Notes under the pieces: model-generated
Told to the model about the DNA's origin: nothing
The model's database searches: none
Seen by the model: only the letters and a program-made list of their open reading frames with translations
Part shown: positions 17,282-25,839 of the stretch, piece by piece
Layout: every line of letters starts with the position of its first letter
Position numbering within the stretch: position 1 is the stretch's first letter
Made by a program: the position numbers and the translations under genes
Assembly: GCF_040645195.1 (NCBI RefSeq)
Contig: NZ_JBEYXW010000002.1
Span: forward strand, 124,001 to 188,000
DNA: 64,000 bases
From: Prauserella_A sp040645195
Lineage (GTDB): Bacteria; Actinomycetota; Actinomycetes; Mycobacteriales; Pseudonocardiaceae
Reading direction: 5' to 3'

Positions 17282-18520
17282 ATGCAGACTTGGTCTTCGG
17301 TGGCCGTGCCCCGTATCCCTGGAACACCCCGCCCGTTGCGGCTGCACGACACCGCGACCGGTCAGCTGCGGCCCACGGCGCCGGGACCCGTCGCCAGGAT
17401 GTACGTCTGCGGCATCACGCCCTACGACGCGACCCACCTCGGCCACGCGGCGACCTACCTGGCCTTCGACCTGGTGCACCGGCTGTGGCTCGACGCCGGT
17501 CACGAGGTGCACTACGTGCAGAACGTCACCGACATCGACGATCCGCTGCTGGAGCGGGCCGAGCGCGACCAGGACGACTGGGTGGTGCTCGGGATGCGCG
17601 AGACCGCGTTGTTCCGCGAGGACATGGAGGCGCTGCGGGTGCTGCCGCCGCGGGACTACATCGGTGCGGTGGAGACGATCCCGGAGATCGTCGAGGCCAT
17701 CGGCAAGCTGCTGGCCCACGGCGCCGCCTACCGAGTGGACGATCCGCAGTACCCCGACGTGTACTTCGACCGTTCCTACACAGGTCGTTTCGGGTACGAG
17801 TCGGGCTACGACGAGGCCACGATGGCGACTCTGTTCGCCGAGCGCGGCGGCGATCCGGACCGGCCAGGCAAGCGCGATCCGCTCGACGCGCTGCTGTGGC
17901 GTGCCGCCCGGCCGGACGAGCCGGCGTGGGACTCGGAGCTCGGCCCCGGCAGGCCCGGCTGGCACATCGAGTGCAGCGCGATCGCGCTCAACCGGCTCGG
18001 GACGGGTTTCGATGTGCAGGGCGGCGGTTCGGATCTGGCCTTCCCGCACCACGAGTTCAGTGCCGCCCATGCCGAGGCGCTGGCCGGCGGGCACCCGTTC
18101 GCCCGGCATTACGTGCACGCCGGCATGATCGGTCTCGGCGGCGAGAAGATGTCCAAGTCCAAGGGCAACCTGGTGTTCGTCTCGCGCCTGCGGGCCGACG
18201 GCGTCGACCCCGCGGCGATCCGGCTGGCCCTGTTCGCGGGGCACTACCGCAGTGACAGGCCGTGGACCGGCGCCCTGCTCACCGAGGCGCAGGCGCGGCT
18301 GGAGCGCTGGCGCGAGGCCGTGTCGCTGACTGCCGGCCCCGAGGCGGACAGCGTCGTGGCGCGGCTGCGCGACCACCTCACCGACGACCTCGACACGCCC
18401 AGGGCGCTGGCCACCGTCGACGCCTGGGTCACCGAGGCGCTGCGGCGGGACGGCACCGACAACGCCGCCCCCGCACTCATCCGCACCACCACGGACGCTT
18501 TACTCGGCGTAGCCCTGTAG
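17282..18520 (+). CDS. mshC: Mycothiol ligase MshC
   Basis: A 412-residue ATP-dependent ligase joining L-cysteine to GlcN-inositol, the third enzyme-catalysed assembly step of mycothiol, the main actinobacterial thiol. It is a cysteinyl-tRNA synthetase homologue lacking the anticodon-binding domain. Visible motifs: the zinc cysteine in MYVCGITPYDATHLGHA (HIGH-like THLGHA), WHIECSA, the zinc ligands in FPHHEFSAAHAEA, and GGEKMSKSKGN. ATG at 17282 follows AGGGTTGAGG. The length matches M. tuberculosis MshC (414 residues). Its position near PAC2, metH and the his genes mirrors the mycobacterial order. Confidence 0.95.
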   Translation: MQTWSSVAVPRIPGTPRPLRLHDTATGQLRPTAPGPVARMYVCGITPYDATHLGHAATYLAFDLVHRLWLDAGHEVHYVQNVTDIDDPLLERAERDQDDWVVLGMRETALFREDMEALRVLPPRDYIGAVETIPEIVEAIGKLLAHGAAYRVDDPQYPDVYFDRSYTGRFGYESGYDEATMATLFAERGGDPDRPGKRDPLDALLWRAARPDEPAWDSELGPGRPGWHIECSAIALNRLGTGFDVQGGGSDLAFPHHEFSAAHAEALAGGHPFARHYVHAGMIGLGGEKMSKSKGNLVFVSRLRADGVDPAAIRLALFAGHYRSDRPWTGALLTEAQARLERWREAVSLTAGPEADSVVARLRDHLTDDLDTPRALATVDAWVTEALRRDGTDNAAPALIRTTTDALLGVAL

Positions 18521-18536
18521 CGGTGGGCTAACTACC

Positions 18537-19400
18537 GTGGTCGGCGTGCCGAACCTGTACGCCACCAGCGACCTGCACGTCACCCACCAGGGCAACGAAC
18601 ACTGGCTCGACGCGATCCGCCCCGCCACGCCGGAGGACTGGCTGCTCGTGGCCGGTGACGTGGCCGAGCGCATGTCCGCGGTGATCGAGACGCTGGAGCG
18701 GCTTCGGGAGCGCTTCGCCACCGTGGTCTGGGTGCCCGGCAACCACGAGCTGTGGACCACGGCCAGGGACCCGGACCAGCACCGTGGCCAGGACCGCTAC
18801 GAGGAGCTGGTGCGGCGCTGCCAGTCGATCGGCGTGCTCACCCCGGAGGACGACTTCCCGGTGTGGCAGCACGCGGCGCGGCCGTTGACGATCGCGCCGC
18901 TGTTCCTGCTCTACGACTACAGCTGGCGTACACCGGCCGCGGAGGGGCGGCCGTTCGCGGAGGCGATGGAGCAGGCCAGGGCGGCCGGTGTGGTCTGCAC
19001 CGACGAGTTCCTGCTGCACGCCGACCCCCATGCCAGCCGAGCCGAGTGGTGTGCGGCGCGGCGCGAGCTGACCGAGAAGCGGCTGGCCGGCATTCCCGCC
19101 GAGCACGGCACGGTCCTGCTGTCGCACTGGCCGCTGCACCGCCACCCGACCGAGCCGCTGCGGTACCCGGAGTTCGTGATGTGGTGCGGCACGCAGGAGA
19201 CCGCCGACTGGCACGTGCGCTACCGCGCCGAGGTCGCCGTGTACGGCCACCTGCACATCCCGCGCACCACCTACCGTGATGGTGTCCGCTTCGAGGAGGT
19301 GTCGCTGGGCTACCCGCGCGAATGGCGCAGCCGCGCACGCGGCGGGGTGCCGATGCGGCGCATCCTCACCACAGACGGCCAGGAGGCGGCAGCGCGGTGA
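18537..19400 (+). CDS. Metallophosphoesterase
   Basis: A 287-residue calcineurin-like phosphoesterase. The metal-binding motifs are in order: ATSDLHVT (D-x-H), LVAGDVAE (GD), VPGNHELW (GNHE), then LLSHWPLH and YGHLHIPR (GHxH). It would hydrolyse a phosphoester with a dinuclear metal centre; the substrate is unknown. GTG 18537 has GGTGGG 9 bases upstream; a second GTG at 18546 is possible. It follows mshC by 16 bases and is probably in the same transcript. Its stop touches the stop of the converging MFS gene. Confidence 0.88.
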   Translation: MVGVPNLYATSDLHVTHQGNEHWLDAIRPATPEDWLLVAGDVAERMSAVIETLERLRERFATVVWVPGNHELWTTARDPDQHRGQDRYEELVRRCQSIGVLTPEDDFPVWQHAARPLTIAPLFLLYDYSWRTPAAEGRPFAEAMEQARAAGVVCTDEFLLHADPHASRAEWCAARRELTEKRLAGIPAEHGTVLLSHWPLHRHPTEPLRYPEFVMWCGTQETADWHVRYRAEVAVYGHLHIPRTTYRDGVRFEEVSLGYPREWRSRARGGVPMRRILTTDGQEAAAR

Positions 19401-20537
19401 TCACGGCGGCCGTCGAAGCCAGGCCACTGCCGGCGTGACGAGCACCAGCAACGCTGCGGGGATGGCGAAACCGAGCGCCGCGCTGATGTCGTAGGGCACG
19501 ATGAACACCGCCGGTGCCGCCGCCATCCCGAGGAAGCGCATCGCCTGGACCACCGAGATCGCTCCGCCGCGGCCGCGCTCGGTGCTGGAGAGCACGGTCG
19601 TGTTGACGGCCACGAGCACCAGTTGCGCGCACACCCCGCCCAGCGCCCAGCTCACCGCCACCACAGGCAGTGACTCGACCAGCCCGACCGCCAGGAGCAG
19701 GACGGCACCGGCGAGCAGTCCGGTGGCCGCCGCCAGCCGGGAGCCGTAGCGGTCGGCCACGGCCCCCACCAGCCGCGCGGTCAGGAACCCGGCGACCCCG
19801 AACCCGGTGAGGACCAGCCCACGTAGCCCGGACCCCAGCCCGAACGCGTCCTCCAGCCGGAACGCGACGAGGAACGACATGCCCGCCAGGCAGGCCCAGC
19901 CCACGAGACCGATGAGACCGGGCGCGAGGATCGAGCGGCGCCACGCATCACGCAGCCGGGCGGGCCGGTCCCGGCTCGCCCGGCTGTCCGGCGGGAGCCT
20001 GCAGGCTGCGAGCACGGCCGCCACCAGCGCGATACCCACGAACGCCCAGCGCCACGACAGCTCCGCCGCCAGGCCGCCGACCAGCGGGGCGGACGTCTGC
20101 CCGACGGCCTGCATGGAGCCGAACAGCCCCAGCGCGCGCCCGAGCCGCTCGGTCGGCGTGCCCGCGGCGAGCTTGGCCATCAGCAACGGCGTGGTGAAGG
20201 CGTTCGCACAACCCTGCACGCCCCTGGTGACCTGGAACAGCCAGAACCACGGCGCCAGCGCGGAACAGATCGCCGCCACCGCGTACACCACATAGGCGAT
20301 GCGGATCGTGCGGGCGGGTCCCCAGCGCTCACCCAGCGTGCCCGACACCAGCATGACGCCGGCGAAGGGCAGCAGGTAGGACGTCAACGACGACGCCGCG
20401 ACCCCGGTCGACACGGTGAAACTCGCCGACAGCTCCGGCAGGATCGCCGCGACGACGCCCCCACCGAACGGTCCGAGGAGGGCCCCGACGTACAGCGCGA
20501 CGCGGTTGACCCGCGGCGCGCCCGCGGATCGGCTCAG
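19401..20537 (-). CDS. MFS transporter, apparent CTG start
   Basis: A 378-residue major facilitator with about 12 helices if read from the CTG at 20537. From the first conventional start (GTG 20414) the product would begin at STGVAASSLTSYLLPF and lack helix 1. The 41 codons between contain no ATG, GTG or TTG and no stop, yet encode an excellent first helix (RVALYVGALLGPFGGGVV then AAILPELSASFT). The CTG overlaps the stop of the PAC2 gene in the form CTGA, the same geometry as the ATGA overlaps elsewhere, so translational coupling from PAC2 is likely. A frameshift in the upstream segment is the alternative. Substrate unknown. Confidence 0.75.
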   Translation of the reverse strand: MSRSAGAPRVNRVALYVGALLGPFGGGVVAAILPELSASFTVSTGVAASSLTSYLLPFAGVMLVSGTLGERWGPARTIRIAYVVYAVAAICSALAPWFWLFQVTRGVQGCANAFTTPLLMAKLAAGTPTERLGRALGLFGSMQAVGQTSAPLVGGLAAELSWRWAFVGIALVAAVLAACRLPPDSRASRDRPARLRDAWRRSILAPGLIGLVGWACLAGMSFLVAFRLEDAFGLGSGLRGLVLTGFGVAGFLTARLVGAVADRYGSRLAAATGLLAGAVLLLAVGLVESLPVVAVSWALGGVCAQLVLVAVNTTVLSSTERGRGGAISVVQAMRFLGMAAAPAVFIVPYDISAALGFAIPAALLVLVTPAVAWLRRPP

Positions 20538-21394
20538 TGACCCGGTGCGCCGGGGCCACCGGGACGCCTGCGGCGCAGGTAGCGCTCGAACTCGGCGGCG
20601 ATCTTGTCACCGCTGGCCTCGTCGAGGGTGATCTCGGCGTCGCCGCGTTCCTCGAGGGTGCGCACGTAGTCGCTGATCTCGTCGTCCTCGTCGGCCATCT
20701 CGGTGACCGTCCGCTGCCACTCCTCTGCCTGTTCGGGAAGGGCGCCAAGCGGGATCTCGATGTCGAGCACGTCCTCGAGCTTGTGCAGCAGCGCCAGCGT
20801 CGCCTTGGGCGATGGCGGGTGTGAGACGTAGTGCGGGACGGCGGCCCACACCGACACCGCCGGGATCCCAGCCTGCACGCACATGTCCTGGAGCACGCCG
20901 GTGATACCGGTCGGCCCCTCGTAGCGGCTGCGTTCCAGGCCGAACCGCGCGGCTGCCTCCGCGTCGTAGGCCGTCCCGGTCACGGGCACCGGGCGGGTGT
21001 GCGGCGTGTCGGCCAGCAGCGCCCCCAACGTCACCACCGTGGACACGCCGAGCTGCTCGATGTGCTCCAGCAGCTCAGCGCAGAACGCGCGCCAGCGCAT
21101 GTTCGGCTCAGGACCTTGCACCAGCACGATGTCCCGGTCGAACCCTTCCGGGCGGCAGATGGCGAGCCTCGTGGTGGGCCACTCGACCCGGCGCGTGACC
21201 CCGTCCACCAAGCGGACGGTGGGTCTGCTCACCTGGAAGTCGTAGTAGTCGTCCGGATCCAGCTCGGTGAGCGGCTTGGCGTCCCAGTTCAGCTGCAGGT
21301 GCTCCAGAGCCGTGCTCGCGGCGTCCCCCGCGTCGTTCCAGCCTTCGAAGGCGAAAACGGCGACAGGGCCCTTCGTGATCGGTTCTTCACTCAC
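20534..21394 (-). CDS. PAC2-family protein (proteasome-assembly-chaperone-like)
   Basis: A 286-residue protein of the PAC2 family, named after the eukaryotic proteasome assembly chaperone; actinobacterial members lie near proteasome or metH genes (compare Rv2125). Conserved features: FEGWNDAGDAAS near the N-terminus, a central VVTLGALLADTPHTRPVPV, GPTGITGVLQDMC, and SVWAAVPHYV. The GTG at 21394 has AAGGTG 7 bases upstream. The last 60 residues are acidic then arginine-rich. A 42-codon ORF overlaps its start by 8 bases and shares the FEGWN motif. The function in bacteria is not established; a role in proteasome assembly would fit the genome but is inference. Confidence 0.88.
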   Translation of the reverse strand: MSEEPITKGPVAVFAFEGWNDAGDAASTALEHLQLNWDAKPLTELDPDDYYDFQVSRPTVRLVDGVTRRVEWPTTRLAICRPEGFDRDIVLVQGPEPNMRWRAFCAELLEHIEQLGVSTVVTLGALLADTPHTRPVPVTGTAYDAEAAARFGLERSRYEGPTGITGVLQDMCVQAGIPAVSVWAAVPHYVSHPPSPKATLALLHKLEDVLDIEIPLGALPEQAEEWQRTVTEMADEDDEISDYVRTLEERGDAEITLDEASGDKIAAEFERYLRRRRPGGPGAPGH

Positions 21395-21515
21395 CGTCAA
21401 ACACCTTGGCCTGGGCGTTTTGTGCCAATCGTTCGTTCCAGCCTTCGAAAGCGCAGATCATGACCGGTTTCGGCTGAGGTCGGCCGGCTGTTGGTTCGTC
21501 GAAGGGCTTACTCAC
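21387..21515 (-). CDS. 42-residue small ORF coupled to PAC2, shares its FEGWN motif
   Basis: A GTG-started frame of 42 codons beginning VSKPFDEPTAGRP and ending QAKVFDGE, with its TGA overlapping the PAC2 start region by 8 bases. It contains MICAFEGWNERLA, matching the PAC2 N-terminal VAVFAFEGWNDAG in another reading frame; the underlying 17-base DNA segment occurs at 21433-21449 and again at 21333-21349, exactly 100 bases apart. It is either a leader peptide coupled to PAC2 or the relic of a partial duplication. Ribosome site weak. Not established as a protein. Confidence 0.5.
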   Translation of the reverse strand: MSKPFDEPTAGRPQPKPVMICAFEGWNERLAQNAQAKVFDGE

Positions 21516-21567
21516 ACAGTCAGCCTACGGCCCGACCCCTTCCCGCGGAGACCGTAGGCTGTTAGCC

Positions 21568-24500
21568 ATGCCCACCCCTTTCTCCTCGCCGTTGCTGGAC
21601 GCGCTGTCGACCCGGGTCGTGGTGGCCGACGGCGCCATGGGAACCGCACTTCAGGCGCATGATCTGACGCTGGACGACTTCGCGGGACTGGAGGGCTGCA
21701 ACGAGATCCTGAACGTGACCCGGCCGGACGTGGTGCGTGGGGTGCACCGCGGGTATCTCGCGGCGGGGGCGGACGCGATCGAGACCAACACGTTCGGGGC
21801 GAACCTCGCCAACCTGGCGGAGTACGACATCGCCGACCGGATCTTCGAGCTGGCCGAGGCCGGTGCGCGCCTGGCGCGGGAGACCGCGGACGAGTTCGCC
21901 ACGAGCGAGCGGCCGCGTTTCGTGCTGGGCTCGGTTGGCCCCGGCACGAAGCTGCCGACGCTGGGGCATGCGCCGTTCGCCACGCTGCGGGAGGCCTATG
22001 CCGAGGAGGTGCGGGGCCTGCTGGCCGGGGGCGCGGACGCGGTGATCGTCGAGACCACCCAGGACATCCTGCAGACCAAGGCGTCGATCATCGGCGCGCA
22101 TCGGGCCATGGCGGCCGAGGGCAGGCGGGTCCCGGTCATCGCCTCGATCACGGTCGAGACCACGGGCACGATGCTGCTGGGCACCGAGGTCGGTGCCGCG
22201 CTGACCGCGCTGGAGCCGCTGGGGATTGACCTGATCGGGTTGAACTGCGCGACCGGTCCCGCGGAGATGAGCGAGCACCTGCGGACGCTGTCCAAGACGG
22301 CGCGGGTGCCGCTGTCGGTCATGCCGAACGCGGGGCTGCCGGAGCTGGGCCCGAACGGCGCCGTCTACCCGCTGGGGCCGGAAGGCCTCGCGGAGGCGCT
22401 GTCGGGCTTCGTGACGGAGTTCGGCGTCGGTCTCGTCGGCGGCTGCTGCGGCACCACCGACGAGCACATCCGCCTGCTGGCGGAGGTGGTGCGGGACCTG
22501 CCGGCGACGCCTCGGCGGCCACGGCCGGAGGCCGGGGTGTCGTCGTTGTATCAGCAGGTGCCGTTCGAACAGGACGCGAGCGTGCTGATGGTCGGCGAGC
22601 GCACCAACGCCAACGGGTCGAAGAAGTTCCGCGAGGCAATGCTCGAGGGGCGCTACGAGGACTGCGTCGAGATCGCCAGGGAGCAGACCCGCGACGGTGC
22701 GCACCTGCTGGATCTGTGCGTGGACTACGTCGGCCGCGACGGGGCGGTGGACATGGCCGAGCTGGCCGGGCGGCTGGCGACGGCCTCCACACTGCCGATC
22801 ATGCTCGACTCGACCGAGCCGGCGGTGCTGCAGGCCGGTCTGGAACACCTCGGCGGCAGATGCGTCGTCAACAGCGTCAACTACGAGGACGGCGACGGGC
22901 CGGACTCGCGGTTCGCCAGGATCATGCGGCTGGTGGCCGAGCACGGCGCCGCCGTCGTCGTGATGTGCATCGACGAGGAAGGCCAGGCCCGCACGGCCGA
23001 TTGGAAGGTCCGCGTCGCCTCCCGCACCATCGACGACCTCGTCGCCAACTGGGGGATGCGGGTCGAGGACATCATCGTCGACTGCCTGACCTTCCCGATC
23101 ACCACCGGCCAGGAGGAGACCCGGCGCGACGGGCTGGAGACGATCGGGGCGATCCGGGAGCTCACGCGACGCTATCCACAGGTGCAGACCACGCTGGGTG
23201 TCTCGAACGTGTCCTTCGGGCTCAACGCGGCGGCCCGGCAGGTGCTCAACTCGGTGTTCCTGCACGAATGCGTGGAGGCCGGGCTGACGACGGCGATCGT
23301 GCACGCGTCGAAGATCCTGCCGATGGCCCGGATCCCCGACGAGCAGCGCGAGGTCGCACTGGACCTGGTCTACGACCGCCGCCGGGACGGCTACGACCCG
23401 CTGCAGCGGCTGATGGAGCTGTTCGAAGGCGTCTCGGCGGCGTCGAGCAAGGCCTCCCGTGCCGAGGAGCTCGCGGCGCTGCCGCTGTTCGAACGGCTGG
23501 AGCGGCGGATCGTCGACGGTGAGCGTGCCGGCCTCGAGGACGACCTGCTGGCCGCGTTGGAGACCAAGCCCGCGCTGGAGATCATCAACGAGACGCTGCT
23601 GTCGGGCATGAAGACGGTGGGGGAGCTGTTCGGGTCCGGCCAGATGCAGCTGCCGTTCGTGCTGCAGTCGGCCGAGGTGATGAAGGCAGCGGTGGCCTAC
23701 CTCGAGCCCCACATGGAGAAGGACGACTCCGACGGCAAGGGGCGGATCGTGCTGGCCACCGTGAAGGGCGACGTGCACGACATCGGCAAGAACCTCGTGG
23801 ACATCATCCTGTCCAACAACGGCTACGACGTGGTCAACCTCGGCATCAAGCAGCCGATCACCACGATCCTGGAGAGCGCGGCCGAGCAGCGGGCGGACGC
23901 GATCGGGATGTCCGGGCTGCTGGTGAAGTCCACGGTGATCATGAAAGAGAACCTGGAGGAGATGAACTCCCGTGGCGTGGCGGACCGGTGGCCCGTGCTG
24001 CTCGGCGGTGCGGCGCTGACTCGCTCGTACGTGGAGACCGATCTCACCGAGATCTACCACGGCGATGTCCACTACGCCAGGGACGCGTTCGAAGGTCTGC
24101 ACCTGATGGACACCATCATGGCCGCCAAGCGTGGCGAGGCCCCCGCGGTCGACCCGGAGGCGGAGGCCAAGCGCGCCGAGCGCAAGGCGCGGCGGGAGCG
24201 GTCGCTGCGCATTGCCGATGCGCGCCGCGCCCGGCAGGAGCCGGAGGAGGTCCCGGCCCGCTCCGACGTGGCGACCGATGTGCCGCTGCCGGTCCCGCCT
24301 TTCTGGGGGACACGGGTGGTCAAGGGCATCCCCGTGGCCGACTACGCCGCCTACCTCGACGAGCGGGCGACGTTCCTGGGGCAGTGGGGCCTGCGAGGCA
24401 GCCGCGGCGGGCAGGGCCCGACCTATGAGGAGCTGGTCGAGACCGAGGGCAGGCCGCGGCTGCGCTACTGGCTGGACCAGCTGACCACGCAGGGTGTCCT

Positions 24501-25119
24501 GGCCCACGCCGGCGTGGTCTACGGGTACTTCCCCGCCGTTGCCGAGGGCGACGATCTCGTGGTGCTCACCGAGCCCCGGCCGGACGCGCCTGAGCGGTGC
24601 CGGTTCACGTTCCCCCGCCAGAAGCGCGACCGGCACCTGTGCCTCGCCGACTTCTACCGGCCGCGTGAGCAGGCGCTCGCCGCCGGGGAGGTGGACGTTC
24701 TGCCGCTGACACTGGTCACCATGGGGCAGCCCATTGCCGAGTACGCCGGCGAGCTGTTCACCCGCAACGCCTACCGGGACTACCTGGAGGTCCACGGGCT
24801 GGGCGTGCAGCTCACCGAAGCACTCGCCGAGTACTGGCACCGCCGCGTCCGCCAGGAACTGCACTTCAGCTCCGGCGGAGTGGTCGCGGACGAGGACCCC
24901 GCCGCCATCGAGGACTACTTCCGGCTCGGCTACCGCGGCGCCCGGTTCTCCCTCGGCTACGGCGCCTGTCCCGACCTGGAGGACCGCACCAAGATCGTCG
25001 ACCTGCTCGAATCCGAGCGGCTCGGCGTGAAGCTGTCCGAGGAGTTCCAGCTCCACCCCGAGCAGTCCACCGACGCCATCGTCGCCCACCACCCAGCAGC
25101 GACTTACTTCAACACGTAG
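21568..25119 (+). CDS. metH: Cobalamin-dependent methionine synthase
   Basis: An 1183-residue four-module enzyme transferring a methyl group from methyltetrahydrofolate via cobalamin to homocysteine. Order: homocysteine/zinc domain (residues 1-310; the zinc cysteines are in GLNCAT and GGCCGTT), pterin domain (about 330-600; VGERTNANGSKKFREA), B12 cap and binding domain (about 640-870; DVHDIGKN with the cobalt-ligating His), and a C-terminal reactivation domain (about 900-1183; GYRGARFSLGYGACPDL). It is divergent from PAC2, with only about 50 bases between the small ORF and metH, so there is no room for a B12 riboswitch. Length and modules match the actinobacterial form. Confidence 0.97.
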   Translation: MPTPFSSPLLDALSTRVVVADGAMGTALQAHDLTLDDFAGLEGCNEILNVTRPDVVRGVHRGYLAAGADAIETNTFGANLANLAEYDIADRIFELAEAGARLARETADEFATSERPRFVLGSVGPGTKLPTLGHAPFATLREAYAEEVRGLLAGGADAVIVETTQDILQTKASIIGAHRAMAAEGRRVPVIASITVETTGTMLLGTEVGAALTALEPLGIDLIGLNCATGPAEMSEHLRTLSKTARVPLSVMPNAGLPELGPNGAVYPLGPEGLAEALSGFVTEFGVGLVGGCCGTTDEHIRLLAEVVRDLPATPRRPRPEAGVSSLYQQVPFEQDASVLMVGERTNANGSKKFREAMLEGRYEDCVEIAREQTRDGAHLLDLCVDYVGRDGAVDMAELAGRLATASTLPIMLDSTEPAVLQAGLEHLGGRCVVNSVNYEDGDGPDSRFARIMRLVAEHGAAVVVMCIDEEGQARTADWKVRVASRTIDDLVANWGMRVEDIIVDCLTFPITTGQEETRRDGLETIGAIRELTRRYPQVQTTLGVSNVSFGLNAAARQVLNSVFLHECVEAGLTTAIVHASKILPMARIPDEQREVALDLVYDRRRDGYDPLQRLMELFEGVSAASSKASRAEELAALPLFERLERRIVDGERAGLEDDLLAALETKPALEIINETLLSGMKTVGELFGSGQMQLPFVLQSAEVMKAAVAYLEPHMEKDDSDGKGRIVLATVKGDVHDIGKNLVDIILSNNGYDVVNLGIKQPITTILESAAEQRADAIGMSGLLVKSTVIMKENLEEMNSRGVADRWPVLLGGAALTRSYVETDLTEIYHGDVHYARDAFEGLHLMDTIMAAKRGEAPAVDPEAEAKRAERKARRERSLRIADARRARQEPEEVPARSDVATDVPLPVPPFWGTRVVKGIPVADYAAYLDERATFLGQWGLRGSRGGQGPTYEELVETEGRPRLRYWLDQLTTQGVLAHAGVVYGYFPAVAEGDDLVVLTEPRPDAPERCRFTFPRQKRDRHLCLADFYRPREQALAAGEVDVLPLTLVTMGQPIAEYAGELFTRNAYRDYLEVHGLGVQLTEALAEYWHRRVRQELHFSSGGVVADEDPAAIEDYFRLGYRGARFSLGYGACPDLEDRTKIVDLLESERLGVKLSEEFQLHPEQSTDAIVAHHPAATYFNT

Positions 25120-25127
25120 GAGTGAAT

Positions 25128-25814
25128 GTGACCAGACCGTCCGCATTGGACGGACCTGCCGCCGTGCTGTGGGACATGGACGGCACACTCGTCGATTCCG
25201 AGAAGCTCTGGGACATCGTGCTGTACGAGGCGGCGACCTGGCTCGGCGGAACGCTGTTGCCGGAGCAACGGGCCTCGCTCGTCGGCGCGAACATGGAGAC
25301 GACATCACGGTTTCTGCTCACCATCAGCGGTCACCCGGTGAGCGAGACGTGGATCGCCGAGGCGTCCGGGTGGATGCGGGAGCGCACCAGCATGCTGTTC
25401 TCCGACGAGCTGCCGTGGCGGCCGGGGGCCAGGGACGCGCTCGCCGCCATCAGCTCGGCAGGCATCGCCTGCGCGCTGGTCACGTCCACGGAGCGGTCGC
25501 TGACCGAGCTCGCGCTGAACACGATCGGCCGCGAGTTCTTCGACGTCACCGTGTGCGGCGACGAGGTGGATGGGCTGAACAAGCCGCATCCGGAGCCCTA
25601 CCTGCGGGCTGCCCGCCTGCTGGGCGCCGAGCCGGCGGCGTGTGTGGCGGTGGAGGACTCGCCGGTGGGTGCGGAGTCGGCGTCCGCCGCCGGGTGCACG
25701 GTGCTGGTCGTTCCTGGTGACGTACCCGTGCAACCCGGGACCCGGCGGACGTTCCGGACCTCGCTCGTCGGTGTGGACGCGGTCATGGTCGGGGAGCTGG
25801 TGCGGGCGGCCTGA
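25128..25814 (+). CDS. HAD-superfamily phosphatase (beta-phosphoglucomutase-like)
   Basis: A 228-residue haloacid-dehalogenase-like hydrolase. The nucleophile motif is WDMDGTLVDSE, motif II is ALVTSTERS, and motifs III/IV are NKPHPEPYL and VAVEDSPVGAESA. GTG 25128 is preceded by AGGAG, which overlaps the metH stop, so expression is coupled to metH. The substrate is a small phosphorylated metabolite; the coupling to metH is suggestive but not diagnostic. It converges on the methyltransferase gene with a 15-base gap. Confidence 0.88.
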   Translation: MTRPSALDGPAAVLWDMDGTLVDSEKLWDIVLYEAATWLGGTLLPEQRASLVGANMETTSRFLLTISGHPVSETWIAEASGWMRERTSMLFSDELPWRPGARDALAAISSAGIACALVTSTERSLTELALNTIGREFFDVTVCGDEVDGLNKPHPEPYLRAARLLGAEPAACVAVEDSPVGAESASAAGCTVLVVPGDVPVQPGTRRTFRTSLVGVDAVMVGELVRAA

Positions 25815-25839
25815 GGTGCCTGGTGACCGTCAGGGCACC
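25815..25839. terminator. Weak hairpin between converging genes
   Basis: GGTGCC (25815-25820) and GGCACC (25834-25839) can pair around a 13-base loop in the space between the converging HAD and methyltransferase genes, overlapping the latter's stop. An alternative pairing of CTGGTG with CACCAG also exists. Weak evidence. Confidence 0.3.

Noticed and set aside
21516..21567. B12 riboswitch before metH
   Set aside because: Only about 50 bases separate the small ORF from metH, too few for a cobalamin riboswitch, and no B12-box pattern was seen.
21562..25308. A 1248-codon open frame on the minus strand opposite metH
   Set aside because: It is the high-GC shadow of metH: composition is Arg/His/Asp/Val-rich without any domain, and metH is unmistakable on the plus strand.
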